This document shows, one piece after another, positions 1 through 7,336 of a DNA stretch of 34,546 nucleotides. The stretch is taken from contig CAYZXU010000011.1 of NCBI GenBank assembly GCA_964482535.1, positions 1 through 34,546 of the forward strand, in the 5' to 3' direction. Both the position numbers and the translations under genes were made by a program. Position 1 is the stretch's first letter. Each line of letters starts with the position of its first letter. A model generated the notes under the pieces. That model searched no databases, was not told the origin of the DNA, and saw only the letters and a list, made by a program, of their open reading frames with translations. Origin of the DNA: CAYZXU01 sp964482535. GTDB taxonomy: Bacteria > Desulfobacterota > Desulfobacteria > Desulfobacterales > BuS5.

Positions 1-1
1 A

Positions 2-673
2 TATTCATATGATAAAAGCGATATTAACAGCATATGGTTTTATGCAGCATCATCCATTAAAGATCTGGAGGGAAATAATACCACAAGCAGCATATCCACA
101 TCCCTGCGCTATGACTCCCGGGATAATGTAATGACACCGACCGAAGGCTCAAACCACAGCTTTACAATAGAATATGCGGGCATAGGAGGTGATATAGAGT
201 TTACTAAATATCTCGCTGAGTTAGGGTGGTATATACCGCTGTTTTGGAAAACCGTGGGGTTTGCACATTCAGAAGGTGGTTATATATACAAGGGAGATGG
301 TATAGTCCCGGATTACGAGCGATTTTATCTGGGCGGGATGAATTCTCTACGGGGTTTTGACTGGCGGGATATCTGTTTGAAGGATGAGAACGGGGCAGAT
401 ATAGGAGGTTATAAATATGTTCAGTTTAACTTTGAATTTTTGTTCCCTCTTGTGGAAAGCGCTGGTCTGAAAGGAGTTCTTTTTTTTGATGCAGGTAATA
501 TATTTGACAAATCCGATTCTATAAAATTTAACGATCTGCGTGAAAGCGCAGGATATGGTATAAGATGGTTTTCTCCCATGGGACCCATACGCCTTGAGTG
601 CGGCCATATACTTGATCAACAAGAAGGAGAGAGCAAATCACGTTGGGAGTTTTCAATGGGTACGGCATTTTAA
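2..673 (+). CDS. bamA: Outer membrane protein assembly factor BamA, C-terminal part (5' end outside the window)
   Basis: This is the C-terminal 223 residues of the Omp85-family beta-barrel that inserts outer-membrane proteins as the core of the BAM complex. The frame is open from base 2 without a start, so the gene enters from the left and the first in-frame ATG (131) is internal. The Omp85 hallmark appears as SLRGFDWRD, the counterpart of the VRGF/Y loop-6 motif. It follows the conserved FYLGG stretch and precedes the typical segment GVLFFDAGNIFD. The protein ends in phenylalanine (MGTAF), the usual outer-membrane beta-barrel C-terminal signature. The skp/ompH gene that follows is the classic neighbour. 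Only the last barrel strands are seen; the POTRA domains lie off the window. TamA is a less likely alternative, given the ompH-lpxD context. Confidence 0.93.
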   Translation, partial: YSYDKSDINSIWFYAASSIKDLEGNNTTSSISTSLRYDSRDNVMTPTEGSNHSFTIEYAGIGGDIEFTKYLAELGWYIPLFWKTVGFAHSEGGYIYKGDGIVPDYERFYLGGMNSLRGFDWRDICLKDENGADIGGYKYVQFNFEFLFPLVESAGLKGVLFFDAGNIFDKSDSIKFNDLRESAGYGIRWFSPMGPIRLECGHILDQQEGESKSRWEFSMGTAF

Positions 674-789
674 TTTTGATGCGTCGTAAAAAATCTCCAT
701 GTATATGAAGTTTTTTTACTTAGCCATTGATTTTATTAATAACGAGTTTATCAATTTTAAATCGGTCTTATTTTAAAACAGGGGGTAAA

Positions 790-1320
790 ATGAAAATTTT
801 TAAAGTATCTTTTGTGTTAGTCTTCTCTTTTTTTATTTTTGCCGCATATTCATACGGCGCAGATGTGGCTAAAATAGGTGTTGTCGATTTCCAGAGGGTT
901 CTTGACTCATCAGATTCGGGTAAAACTGCAAAGGCCCAAATTAACAAGATGGGGGAAAAAATGAAAAAAGACCTCCAGGCCAAGGGCACTGAAATAGAAC
1001 AGCTTAAAGAGAGACTCGACAAAGATGCCATGGTCATGAGCCGGGAAAAACGTGAAGAAAAGGACAGAAATTTAAGGATAAAGATAAACGATTTTAAAAG
1101 TATTCAAAAAAGGTACAGGGCTCAGATACAGGAGCTTGAAAAAAAACTTGTTACAAATATACAAAAAGGTGTTGTCGAGATTGTAGCCGAAATAGGAAAA
1201 AAAGATGGTTACCTTCTTATAGTAAACAAAGTCGGAGTATTGTACTCTCCGAGCACAATAGATATAACAGATAAAATAATAAAAATTTATAATTCAAAGG
1301 CGACGGAAAAAAAACAGTGA
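790..1320 (+). CDS. skp: Periplasmic chaperone Skp/OmpH
   Basis: OmpH/Skp-family chaperone of 176 residues that holds unfolded outer-membrane proteins in the periplasm for BamA. I start it at ATG 790 because GGGGG lies 5-9 bases upstream and the first 24 residues then form a signal peptide: a basic n-region, a hydrophobic core VSFVLVFSFFIFAAYS, and a likely cleavage near YGA-DV. A longer frame reaches back to 727 but would bury the signal peptide. The mature protein opens with KIGVVDFQRVLDSSDSGK, the family's first beta strand. A long charged coiled coil follows (about residues 50-130), forming the tentacles of the trimer, and then VEIVAEIGKKDGYLLIV. It sits between bamA and lpxD, the order found in many proteobacteria. 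Confidence 0.93.
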   Translation: MKIFKVSFVLVFSFFIFAAYSYGADVAKIGVVDFQRVLDSSDSGKTAKAQINKMGEKMKKDLQAKGTEIEQLKERLDKDAMVMSREKREEKDRNLRIKINDFKSIQKRYRAQIQELEKKLVTNIQKGVVEIVAEIGKKDGYLLIVNKVGVLYSPSTIDITDKIIKIYNSKATEKKQ

Positions 1321-1347
1321 TCAGGGAAGGAACGGGATAAAATAATC

Positions 1348-2379
1348 ATGGATATCTGTTTGTCTTTGTCTGAAATCGGAAAAATTGTTGGCGGTGAAGT
1401 TGCTGGTGATGGCAATAAAAATATTTCCGGAGCGGCCGGCTTTAATGACGCGACTGCAAATGATATAACATTTGCAGTTGGGCCTAAATTTTTAAAACAG
1501 CTTGATGTATCAAAAGCAGGGGCTATTATAGTTCCGAAAAGTTTTTCAGTAAAGGGAGGCAACCTTGTTAAGGTTGATAACCCCAAACTTGCTTTTATTA
1601 AAATTTTAGAATTTTTTAATACCAGTCCCAAAAAAACAGCCTCTATAAGCAGTAGTGCATATATGGGTGAAAATTTTAACCACGGTAAGAATATTTCCAT
1701 GGCAGGATTTGTACATATTGGGGATAATGTGAGCCTGGGTGACAGCGTTACCCTTTATCCCGGAGTTGTCATAGAAGATAATGTCAAAATTGGAAGTGAT
1801 GTTAAAATTTATCCCAATGTAACAATTTTAGAACGCTGTATAATAGGAAGCAGGATAATAATACATGCCGGAACCGTAATAGGCAGCGATGGCTTTGGTT
1901 TTGTTCCGGACGGTGAAAAATATCATAAAATTCCTCATCTTGGAATTGTGCAAATTGATGATGATGTGGAAATCGGTGCAGGAAACACAATAGACAGGGG
2001 AACATTCGGTAAAACACGAATCTGCCGAGGAGTTAAAACCGACAATCTTGTTCATGTCGGCCATAATGTTATAATAGGTGAAAATTCAATAATAGTGGCA
2101 CAGGTTGGTATTTCTGGCAGCGTTACCATAGGAAAGCATACTATTATTGCAGGCCAGGCCGGAATCTCCGGCCACCTTTCCATAGGTGATAATGTTACAG
2201 TGGGCCCCAGGGCAGGAGTGGCAAAGTCTATTAAAAGCGGTGAAACAGTATCAGGCACCCCAACAATGCCGCACAAACTATGGCTTAGAATTCAAAACAT
2301 TATCCCAAGACTCCCTGAATTGAAAAAGAAACTTAAGGAAATTGAAAAAAGGCTGATAGAAATTGAAAAGATTGTATAA
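1348..2379 (+). CDS. lpxD: UDP-3-O-(3-hydroxyacyl)glucosamine N-acyltransferase LpxD
   Basis: Third step of lipid A synthesis: transfers a 3-hydroxyacyl chain from ACP to the 2-amine of UDP-3-O-acylglucosamine in the cytoplasm. The 343-residue length fits the family (about 340). An N-terminal uridine-binding domain (about 1-100, with SGAAGFNDATANDITF) is followed by a left-handed beta helix of hexapeptide repeats (about 105-290) and a helical C-terminus rich in lysine and glutamate. The predicted catalytic histidine is H239 in DNLVHVGHNV, at the same number as in E. coli. GGAAGG at 1326-1331 is a plausible but distant ribosome site. The gene lies 27 bp after skp, and fabZ follows. Confidence 0.96.
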   Translation: MDICLSLSEIGKIVGGEVAGDGNKNISGAAGFNDATANDITFAVGPKFLKQLDVSKAGAIIVPKSFSVKGGNLVKVDNPKLAFIKILEFFNTSPKKTASISSSAYMGENFNHGKNISMAGFVHIGDNVSLGDSVTLYPGVVIEDNVKIGSDVKIYPNVTILERCIIGSRIIIHAGTVIGSDGFGFVPDGEKYHKIPHLGIVQIDDDVEIGAGNTIDRGTFGKTRICRGVKTDNLVHVGHNVIIGENSIIVAQVGISGSVTIGKHTIIAGQAGISGHLSIGDNVTVGPRAGVAKSIKSGETVSGTPTMPHKLWLRIQNIIPRLPELKKKLKEIEKRLIEIEKIV

Positions 2380-2430
2380 GCAAAAAACTTTTTTCAGCGG
2401 GTCCTTAATATTTATAATTGGAGAAATTAA

Positions 2431-2898
2431 GTGAAGACAACCCCTGATATTAAAAAAGATATTAAAAAAGATATTAAAAAAATAATGGAGCTGCTGCCCC
2501 ACAGGTATCCTTTTCTTTTAATCGACAGGATAATAGAATTTGAAAAGGGGAAAAGCATTACTGCATTAAAAAATGTAACTATTAATGAGCCTTTTTTCCA
2601 GGGCCATTTCCCCGGACACCCCATCATGCCTGGTGTTCTTATTGTGGAAGCCATGGCCCAGGCAGGAGGCATTCTAACAAATCTTTCCATGCCGGATGAA
2701 CTGCAGGGTCGACTTATATATTTTATGGGAATGGATAAGGTGAAATTCAGAAAACCTGTTGTTCCGGGCGATCAGATTGTTTTTAATGTTAAAACATTAA
2801 AACAGAGAGCAAGGGTGATTAAAATGGCAGGGATTGCATATGTTGATGAAAAAAAAGTCGCAGAGGCCGAACTAATGGCATCTCTCGGAGAAAAATAA
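2431..2898 (+). CDS. fabZ: 3-hydroxyacyl-[ACP] dehydratase FabZ
   Basis: Dehydratase of the fatty-acid elongation cycle that removes water from 3-hydroxyacyl-ACP, competing with LpxA and LpxD for the same substrate pool. The protein is 155 residues with a hot-dog fold. The family core LLPHRYPFLLIDRI is present, and the catalytic pair is H59 (in FFQGHFPGHPIMPG) and E73, 14 residues apart as in E. coli. The start is GTG 2431 with GGAG at 2420-2423. An internal ATG at 2485 (MELLPHRY) would give a normal-length N-terminus, so initiation there cannot be excluded. The residues between the two starts are a triple DIKK repeat encoded by an exact 12-bp tandem repeat. The stop overlaps the lpxA start as TAATG. 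Confidence 0.95.
   Translation: MKTTPDIKKDIKKDIKKIMELLPHRYPFLLIDRIIEFEKGKSITALKNVTINEPFFQGHFPGHPIMPGVLIVEAMAQAGGILTNLSMPDELQGRLIYFMGMDKVKFRKPVVPGDQIVFNVKTLKQRARVIKMAGIAYVDEKKVAEAELMASLGEK
2446..2481 (+). repeat. Exact 12-bp tandem repeat, three copies, in the 5' end of fabZ
   Basis: Three perfect copies of GATATTAAAAAA occupy 2446-2457, 2458-2469 and 2470-2481 and encode (DIKK)x3 just before the conserved FabZ core. The unit is a multiple of three, so copy-number change would lengthen or shorten the N-terminus without a frameshift. Confidence 0.9.
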
Positions 2899-3668
2899 TG
2901 ATACACAAGACAGCAATAGTTGATCCAAAGGCTGAAATAGGCTCAAATGTTATAATAGGTCCATATTCCATCATAGGCAAGGATGTTTATATAGGTTCAG
3001 GAACAGAAATAGGCTCCCATGTCACCATAGATCCTTATGTTACAATAGGTTCCAACTGCAAAATTTTTCAGTTCGCTTCTCTGGGAGCGATTCCCCAGGC
3101 ATTAAAATTTGAAGGTGAAAAAACCTTTGTGAAAATAGGCAGGGGTACCACAGTACGCGAGTTTGTTACAATAAACAGGGGTACGGGTTTTGGCGGAGGT
3201 GTTACTGAAGTTGGTGAGGAGAATTTTTTAATGGCTTACAGTCATATAGCCCACGACTGTAAAACAGGCCGTCAGGTTATTCTTGCAAACGCAGCAACAC
3301 TGGCCGGCCATATAATAATAGAGGATTTTGTTATAGTGGGAGGACTTGTTGCCATTCATCAGTTTGTCAAAATAGGCAAAAATGCATATGTAGCCGGCAA
3401 AGCTGCAGTTTCAAAAGATGTTCCTCCATATGTAATGGTTGCCGGAGACAGGGCAAGGCTGTGCGGTCTAAACAAAGTGGGACTTAAACGCCACGGTTTT
3501 TCACAACACACATTATCATGTTTAAAAAAAGCATACAGAATTTTTTTCAGAATAGGAATAACCTTAAATGAGGCCATGGAAAGGGTCCGTGCCGAGGTTG
3601 ATCAAATTCCTGAAGTAGTGAATCTGATTGATTTTATAAAATCTTCTCAAAGAGGAATTACAAGATAA
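2898..3668 (+). CDS. lpxA: Acyl-[ACP]-UDP-N-acetylglucosamine O-acyltransferase LpxA
   Basis: First step of lipid A synthesis: 3-O-acylation of UDP-GlcNAc from 3-hydroxyacyl-ACP. At 256 residues it matches the family length (about 262 in E. coli). The first 190 residues are a left-handed beta helix of hexapeptides such as AEIGSNVIIGPYSIIG, followed by a helical C-terminal domain with the family sequence GLNKVGLKRHGFS. The catalytic histidine is H119 in SHIAHDC, equivalent to E. coli H125. The ATG overlaps the fabZ stop by one base (TAATG), so translation is probably coupled. The Gfo/Idh gene downstream raises the question of whether the acceptor sugar is UDP-GlcNAc or its 3-amino analogue; the sequence alone does not decide this. 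Confidence 0.96.
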   Translation: MIHKTAIVDPKAEIGSNVIIGPYSIIGKDVYIGSGTEIGSHVTIDPYVTIGSNCKIFQFASLGAIPQALKFEGEKTFVKIGRGTTVREFVTINRGTGFGGGVTEVGEENFLMAYSHIAHDCKTGRQVILANAATLAGHIIIEDFVIVGGLVAIHQFVKIGKNAYVAGKAAVSKDVPPYVMVAGDRARLCGLNKVGLKRHGFSQHTLSCLKKAYRIFFRIGITLNEAMERVRAEVDQIPEVVNLIDFIKSSQRGITR

Positions 3669-3680
3669 AACAGGCATATT

Positions 3681-4490
3681 ATGAGAATAGGACTAATTGC
3701 CGGGAGCGGCCAGTTCCCCATTATTTTTTCAAAAAAGGCGAGATCAAAGGGCTTTAGCATATATGCAGCCGCATATTTAAACGAAGCAGATCCTTGTCTT
3801 AAAAATTATGTAGATGAAGTGGAATGGCTGCATCTTGGGCAGATAAAACGTCTTTTAAAATTTTTTAATAAAAATAATATACACGAAGCGGTAATGCTTG
3901 GCGCTATAAATAAAACAAAAATGTTTACAGATGTGAAACCGGACATGAAGGCAATCTCTATTATTGCCGGTATGAGAAATACCCATGATGACGGTTTGTT
4001 AAGTGTTTTTGCCAAAGCCCTTGAAAAAGAAGGTGTTAAAATAAAACCTTCTACTTTTTTGCTCCCTGACCTTATTGCGCAACAGGGATGCTGGACAAAA
4101 AAAAAACCTGGCAGGGCAGAAAAAAAAGATATAGAGCTTGGCTGGAAGCTTGCCAAAGAGATAGGTAAGTTTGATATAGGTCAGTGTGTTGTTGTTGGAG
4201 GAGGAACGGTGCTTGCAGTTGAAGCTATAGATGGCACCGATGCCACAATATTAAGAGGCGGAAAACTTGGCAGAGGAAATGCTGTTGTAGTCAAGGTTTG
4301 CAAACCGCGTCAGGATATCAGGTTTGATGTTCCTGCTGTGGGGGTCCGTACAATTAATACAATGCACGAAGCAGACGCCAGAGTGCTTGCGCTTGAAGCA
4401 GAAAGGGCGGTTGTTTTTGACAGGGATGATATGATTGAAACTGCTGACAGATTTGGCATCTCAATAGTTGCCCTGTCCAAAGAAAGCTAA
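3681..4490 (+). CDS. lpxI: UDP-2,3-diacylglucosamine pyrophosphatase LpxI (DUF1009)
   Basis: Hydrolyses UDP-2,3-diacylglucosamine to lipid X and UMP, the step done by LpxH in enterobacteria. This is the unrelated LpxI family first described in Caulobacter. The 269 residues open with the family signature RIGLIAGSGQFPIIFSKKAR. They continue through the conserved AVMLGAINK and LLPDLIAQQGC segments, with a C-terminal catalytic domain containing GQCVVVGGGTVLAVEAIDGTD and GVRTINTMHEADARVLALE. It starts 12 bp after lpxA. No lpxH is seen in the window, so this is presumably the working enzyme for the step. LpxI is typical of alphaproteobacteria and deltaproteobacterial lineages, which helps place the organism. 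Confidence 0.94.
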   Translation: MRIGLIAGSGQFPIIFSKKARSKGFSIYAAAYLNEADPCLKNYVDEVEWLHLGQIKRLLKFFNKNNIHEAVMLGAINKTKMFTDVKPDMKAISIIAGMRNTHDDGLLSVFAKALEKEGVKIKPSTFLLPDLIAQQGCWTKKKPGRAEKKDIELGWKLAKEIGKFDIGQCVVVGGGTVLAVEAIDGTDATILRGGKLGRGNAVVVKVCKPRQDIRFDVPAVGVRTINTMHEADARVLALEAERAVVFDRDDMIETADRFGISIVALSKES

Positions 4491-4518
4491 TTATAAAAAC
4501 TTTGAACTGGATAAACAG

Positions 4519-5475
4519 ATGAAAAAATTGCGTGTTGCTGTTATTGGAACAGGCTATCTCGGAAAATTCCATGCAGAAAAATATGCCCAAATGGATGAAG
4601 TTGAGCTGATCGGGATTGTGGATATAGATCAATCAGTCTCAGAAAAAATTGCAAAAAAATTTAATACTGCCGTTTATACAGACCACAGGGAGATACTGGA
4701 CAGGGTTGATGCTGTCAGCATTGTGGTTCCGACCTCCGCTCATTTTCCTGTTGCAAAAGATTGTCTGGAAAACAGAATAGACATTCTTATTGAAAAACCC
4801 ATTACCACCAGTATCCAGGAGGCTGATGAGCTTATCAGTATTGCGGATTCAAAAAATTTAATTATTCAGGTTGGCCACCTTGAAAGATTTAACCCGGCAG
4901 TTGTTGCCCTGCAGAATGTTATTATGGAGCCTATGTTCATAGAATCCCACCGGTTAAGTGTTTATAAGGACAGAGCCACCGATGTCAGCGTGGTTTTTGA
5001 CCTTATGATACATGACATTGATATTATTTTAACCCTTGTAAAATCGGATGTTAAAACTATTCATGCCTCAGGTTCACCGGTTATTTCAGATCATGTGGAT
5101 ATTGCAAATGCGCGTATTGAGTTTGAAAACGGATGTGTGGCAAATGTAACTGCCAGCAGAATTTCCATCAAAAATGAGCGAAAAATCAGGCTTTTTCAAA
5201 AAAATGCATATATATCAATAGATTTTGCAAAACCTGAGGTAACAGTTATACAGCAAAACAGTAATGCAAAGGGAGGGCTGATCCCCGGGATGGAAGTTAA
5301 ACATATCAATATTAATAAAGGCGATGCGCTTAAAGATGAGATAAGTTCATTTGTAAATGCAGTTATTAAACGAAAAACTCCTGAAGTTACCGGCATGATG
5401 GGACGCAATGCTCTCAAGGTGGCTCTCAGCACCATGAAGCAGATAAGAAGCCCGGGCAGACCTTTTATAAAATAG
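4519..5475 (+). CDS. Gfo/Idh/MocA-family NAD(P)-dependent oxidoreductase, GnnA-like, inside the lpx operon
   Basis: A sugar dehydrogenase-like protein of 318 residues. The N-terminal Rossmann fold shows AVIGTGYLGKFHAEKYA (residues 7-23). EKP (92-94) is the family's catalytic lysine motif, and HLERFNP and a C-terminal alpha/beta domain follow. I start at ATG 4519; a longer frame from TTG 4468 would overlap the lpxI end and adds residues not typical of the family. It lies between lpxI and lpxB. In Acidithiobacillus ferrooxidans a Gfo/Idh enzyme (GnnA) lies between lpxA and lpxB and, with the aminotransferase GnnB, makes UDP-GlcNAc3N for amide-linked lipid A. No GnnB-like gene is visible here. 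The lipid A link comes from position; the substrate is unknown. Confidence 0.85.
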   Translation: MKKLRVAVIGTGYLGKFHAEKYAQMDEVELIGIVDIDQSVSEKIAKKFNTAVYTDHREILDRVDAVSIVVPTSAHFPVAKDCLENRIDILIEKPITTSIQEADELISIADSKNLIIQVGHLERFNPAVVALQNVIMEPMFIESHRLSVYKDRATDVSVVFDLMIHDIDIILTLVKSDVKTIHASGSPVISDHVDIANARIEFENGCVANVTASRISIKNERKIRLFQKNAYISIDFAKPEVTVIQQNSNAKGGLIPGMEVKHININKGDALKDEISSFVNAVIKRKTPEVTGMMGRNALKVALSTMKQIRSPGRPFIK

Positions 5476-5479
5476 CCTT

Positions 5480-6643
5480 ATGTTAAACACTCCTTTAATA
5501 GAAGAAAAAAAATGTATCATGATAATAGCCGGCGAGGCTTCCGGGGATCTTCACGCCTCCAGACTTGTCAGGGCTATGAATGAGAAAAATCCGTCTTTTT
5601 TTTTCTTTGGAATCGGTGGAAATGCGTTAAGGGATGCAGGAGTCAGAATTCTGTTTGACTCATCAGAGCTTGCAGTTGTGGGAATAACAGAAGTATTTTC
5701 AAAATTACCCACCATTTTTAAAGCGTTGTCCACTTCAAAAAGCCTGCTTAAAAGTTTAAGACCTGAACTTATTATCCTTGTGGATTATCCTGATTTTAAT
5801 TTTAAAGTTGCGGCATATGCAAAAAAATTAGGCATACCTGTTTTATATTACATAAGTCCTCAAATCTGGGCATGGAGGCAGGGCCGTTTAAAAAAGATAA
5901 AAAAAATAGTCGACCATATGGCGGTTATTCTTCCTTTTGAAGCAGAATATTATAAAAAGCATAATATCCCTGTCTCATTTGTCGGCCATCCTTTGCTTGA
6001 AGCAGGTGCATATCAAAAAAACAGGGAATTAAACATAAAAAAAGAAGAGGAAACAAACCACTATACAATAGGTCTTCTGCCTGGTTCGAGGTATGGTGAA
6101 ATTTTACGCCATCTTCCTGTATTGCTGGACTCAGCGGAGGTTCTTAATAATAAGCTGAAAAATATAAAATTTATCATCTCCAGGGCATCTTCAGTGAAAA
6201 AAGAATTTGTGGAAGATATAGTAAATAAACACAAAGGTCGTGCAGAATATGAACTTTCGTCCGACAGTGTAATAAATATTTGCGCAAAATCTTCTCTTGT
6301 TGTTGCCGCATCCGGAACCGTAACTCTGGAAACAGCCATAACAGGAACCCCCATGGTTATTATTTACAAGATGTCTGCTCCAAGCTACTGGCTTGGCAGG
6401 GCGCTTATAAGCGTTTCACATATAGGTCTGGCAAACCTTGTTGCAGGCAAAAGCATTGTGCCTGAGCTTATTCAACACAAGGCTTCACCTGAAAATATCG
6501 CTGAAAAAGTATATGAAATGTTAAGTAACCCTTCAGAGTTAAAAAAAATAAGAGAGGAGCTTTTTGAGCTTAGGAAAAAACTTGGAGGCACCGGCGCATC
6601 AAAGCGTGTTGCGGATATAGCCACAAGCATGTTGAATCTATAA
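5480..6643 (+). CDS. lpxB: Lipid-A-disaccharide synthase LpxB
   Basis: Glycosyltransferase family 19 enzyme that joins lipid X to UDP-2,3-diacylglucosamine, giving the beta-1,6 disaccharide of lipid A at the inner face of the inner membrane. The 387-residue length is normal. Diagnostic segments are IMIIAGEASGDLHASRLV, FFGIGGNALRDAGV, ILVDYPDFNFKVA, YYISPQIWAWRQGR, VGHPLLE, LLPGSRYGEI and the C-terminal VVAASGTVTLETAITGTPMV. The start at 5480 is 4 bp after the Gfo/Idh stop. ATG 5519 is an alternative that would remove a short atypical N-terminal extension (MLNTPLIEEKKC). The stop overlaps the next start as TAATG. Confidence 0.96.
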   Translation: MLNTPLIEEKKCIMIIAGEASGDLHASRLVRAMNEKNPSFFFFGIGGNALRDAGVRILFDSSELAVVGITEVFSKLPTIFKALSTSKSLLKSLRPELIILVDYPDFNFKVAAYAKKLGIPVLYYISPQIWAWRQGRLKKIKKIVDHMAVILPFEAEYYKKHNIPVSFVGHPLLEAGAYQKNRELNIKKEEETNHYTIGLLPGSRYGEILRHLPVLLDSAEVLNNKLKNIKFIISRASSVKKEFVEDIVNKHKGRAEYELSSDSVINICAKSSLVVAASGTVTLETAITGTPMVIIYKMSAPSYWLGRALISVSHIGLANLVAGKSIVPELIQHKASPENIAEKVYEMLSNPSELKKIREELFELRKKLGGTGASKRVADIATSMLNL

Positions 6644-7323
6644 TGAAAACACCTCTAAAAGAAAAAATTAAAGAGCTACAATGGAAACTTGTGGGGGTTT
6701 TTGGAAAGCTGTTTATAGATTTTATTTTTTTCACAACAAAAAATGAGGCAACAGGTTATGAAAAAGTAAAATCCATTATCCTGTCAAATAAATATATTAC
6801 TGCATGTTGGCACTCGAGAATTCTTATAATGAATTATTATTTTAGAAAAATTAGAGCCGCCGTTTTAGTAAGCAGCTCTAAAGATGGCGAAATTATCGCA
6901 AGAGTTCTCCAAAGGCAGGGATATAAAACCATACGCGGTTCAAGTTCAAAAGGCGGACTCAGGGCAATGGTGCAGCAGATAAAATTAATGAAAAAGGATA
7001 AAATACCAGGCACAATTACCCCTGATGGGCCAAGAGGTCCAAGGTTTAAAGTTCAGCCTGGAGTAATTGCACTTGCAAAAAAAACCGGTTACCCTATTAT
7101 TCCCATTAGTTACAGTGCTAAAAAAATCAAGGTTTTTTCAAGCTGGGACCGTTTTATTATTCCATTTCCCTTTACAAAATGCAGACTTGAATACGGAGAA
7201 CCTGTTTATGTCCCGGAAAACATAAGCAAGGATGAAGCAGAGCTCTATCGCCGTCTCCTGGAAAAAGAACTTTGTAAAATAACAGGCAAGGTTGACCTTT
7301 ATTTTGACCATCATTTTGAATGA
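6643..7323 (+). CDS. DUF374 lysophospholipid acyltransferase-family protein, probable lipid A secondary acyltransferase (LpxJ type)
   Basis: A 226-residue acyltransferase-like protein. It has the DUF374 pattern: ITACWHSRILIMNYYF carries the H of the acyltransferase active site without a classic HX4D spacing, then VSSSKDGEIIARVLQRQGY, RGSSSKGGLRAM and TPDGPRGPRFKVQPGVIALA. The same family contains LpxJ, which adds a secondary acyl chain to lipid A in epsilonproteobacteria such as Campylobacter and Helicobacter. Its place between lpxB and msbA, overlapping the lpxB stop by one base, strongly suggests the same job here. No LpxL or LpxM homologue is visible in the window. The exact acyl position and donor cannot be read from the sequence. 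Confidence 0.88.
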   Translation: MKTPLKEKIKELQWKLVGVFGKLFIDFIFFTTKNEATGYEKVKSIILSNKYITACWHSRILIMNYYFRKIRAAVLVSSSKDGEIIARVLQRQGYKTIRGSSSKGGLRAMVQQIKLMKKDKIPGTITPDGPRGPRFKVQPGVIALAKKTGYPIIPISYSAKKIKVFSSWDRFIIPFPFTKCRLEYGEPVYVPENISKDEAELYRRLLEKELCKITGKVDLYFDHHFE

Positions 7324-7336
7324 ATTTTAAAAAAAT

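Noticed and set aside
686..719. GTAAAAAA/TTTTTTAC inverted repeat after bamA
   Set aside because: The stem is almost all A-T with an 18-base loop; too weak to call a terminator, and bamA-skp are likely co-transcribed.
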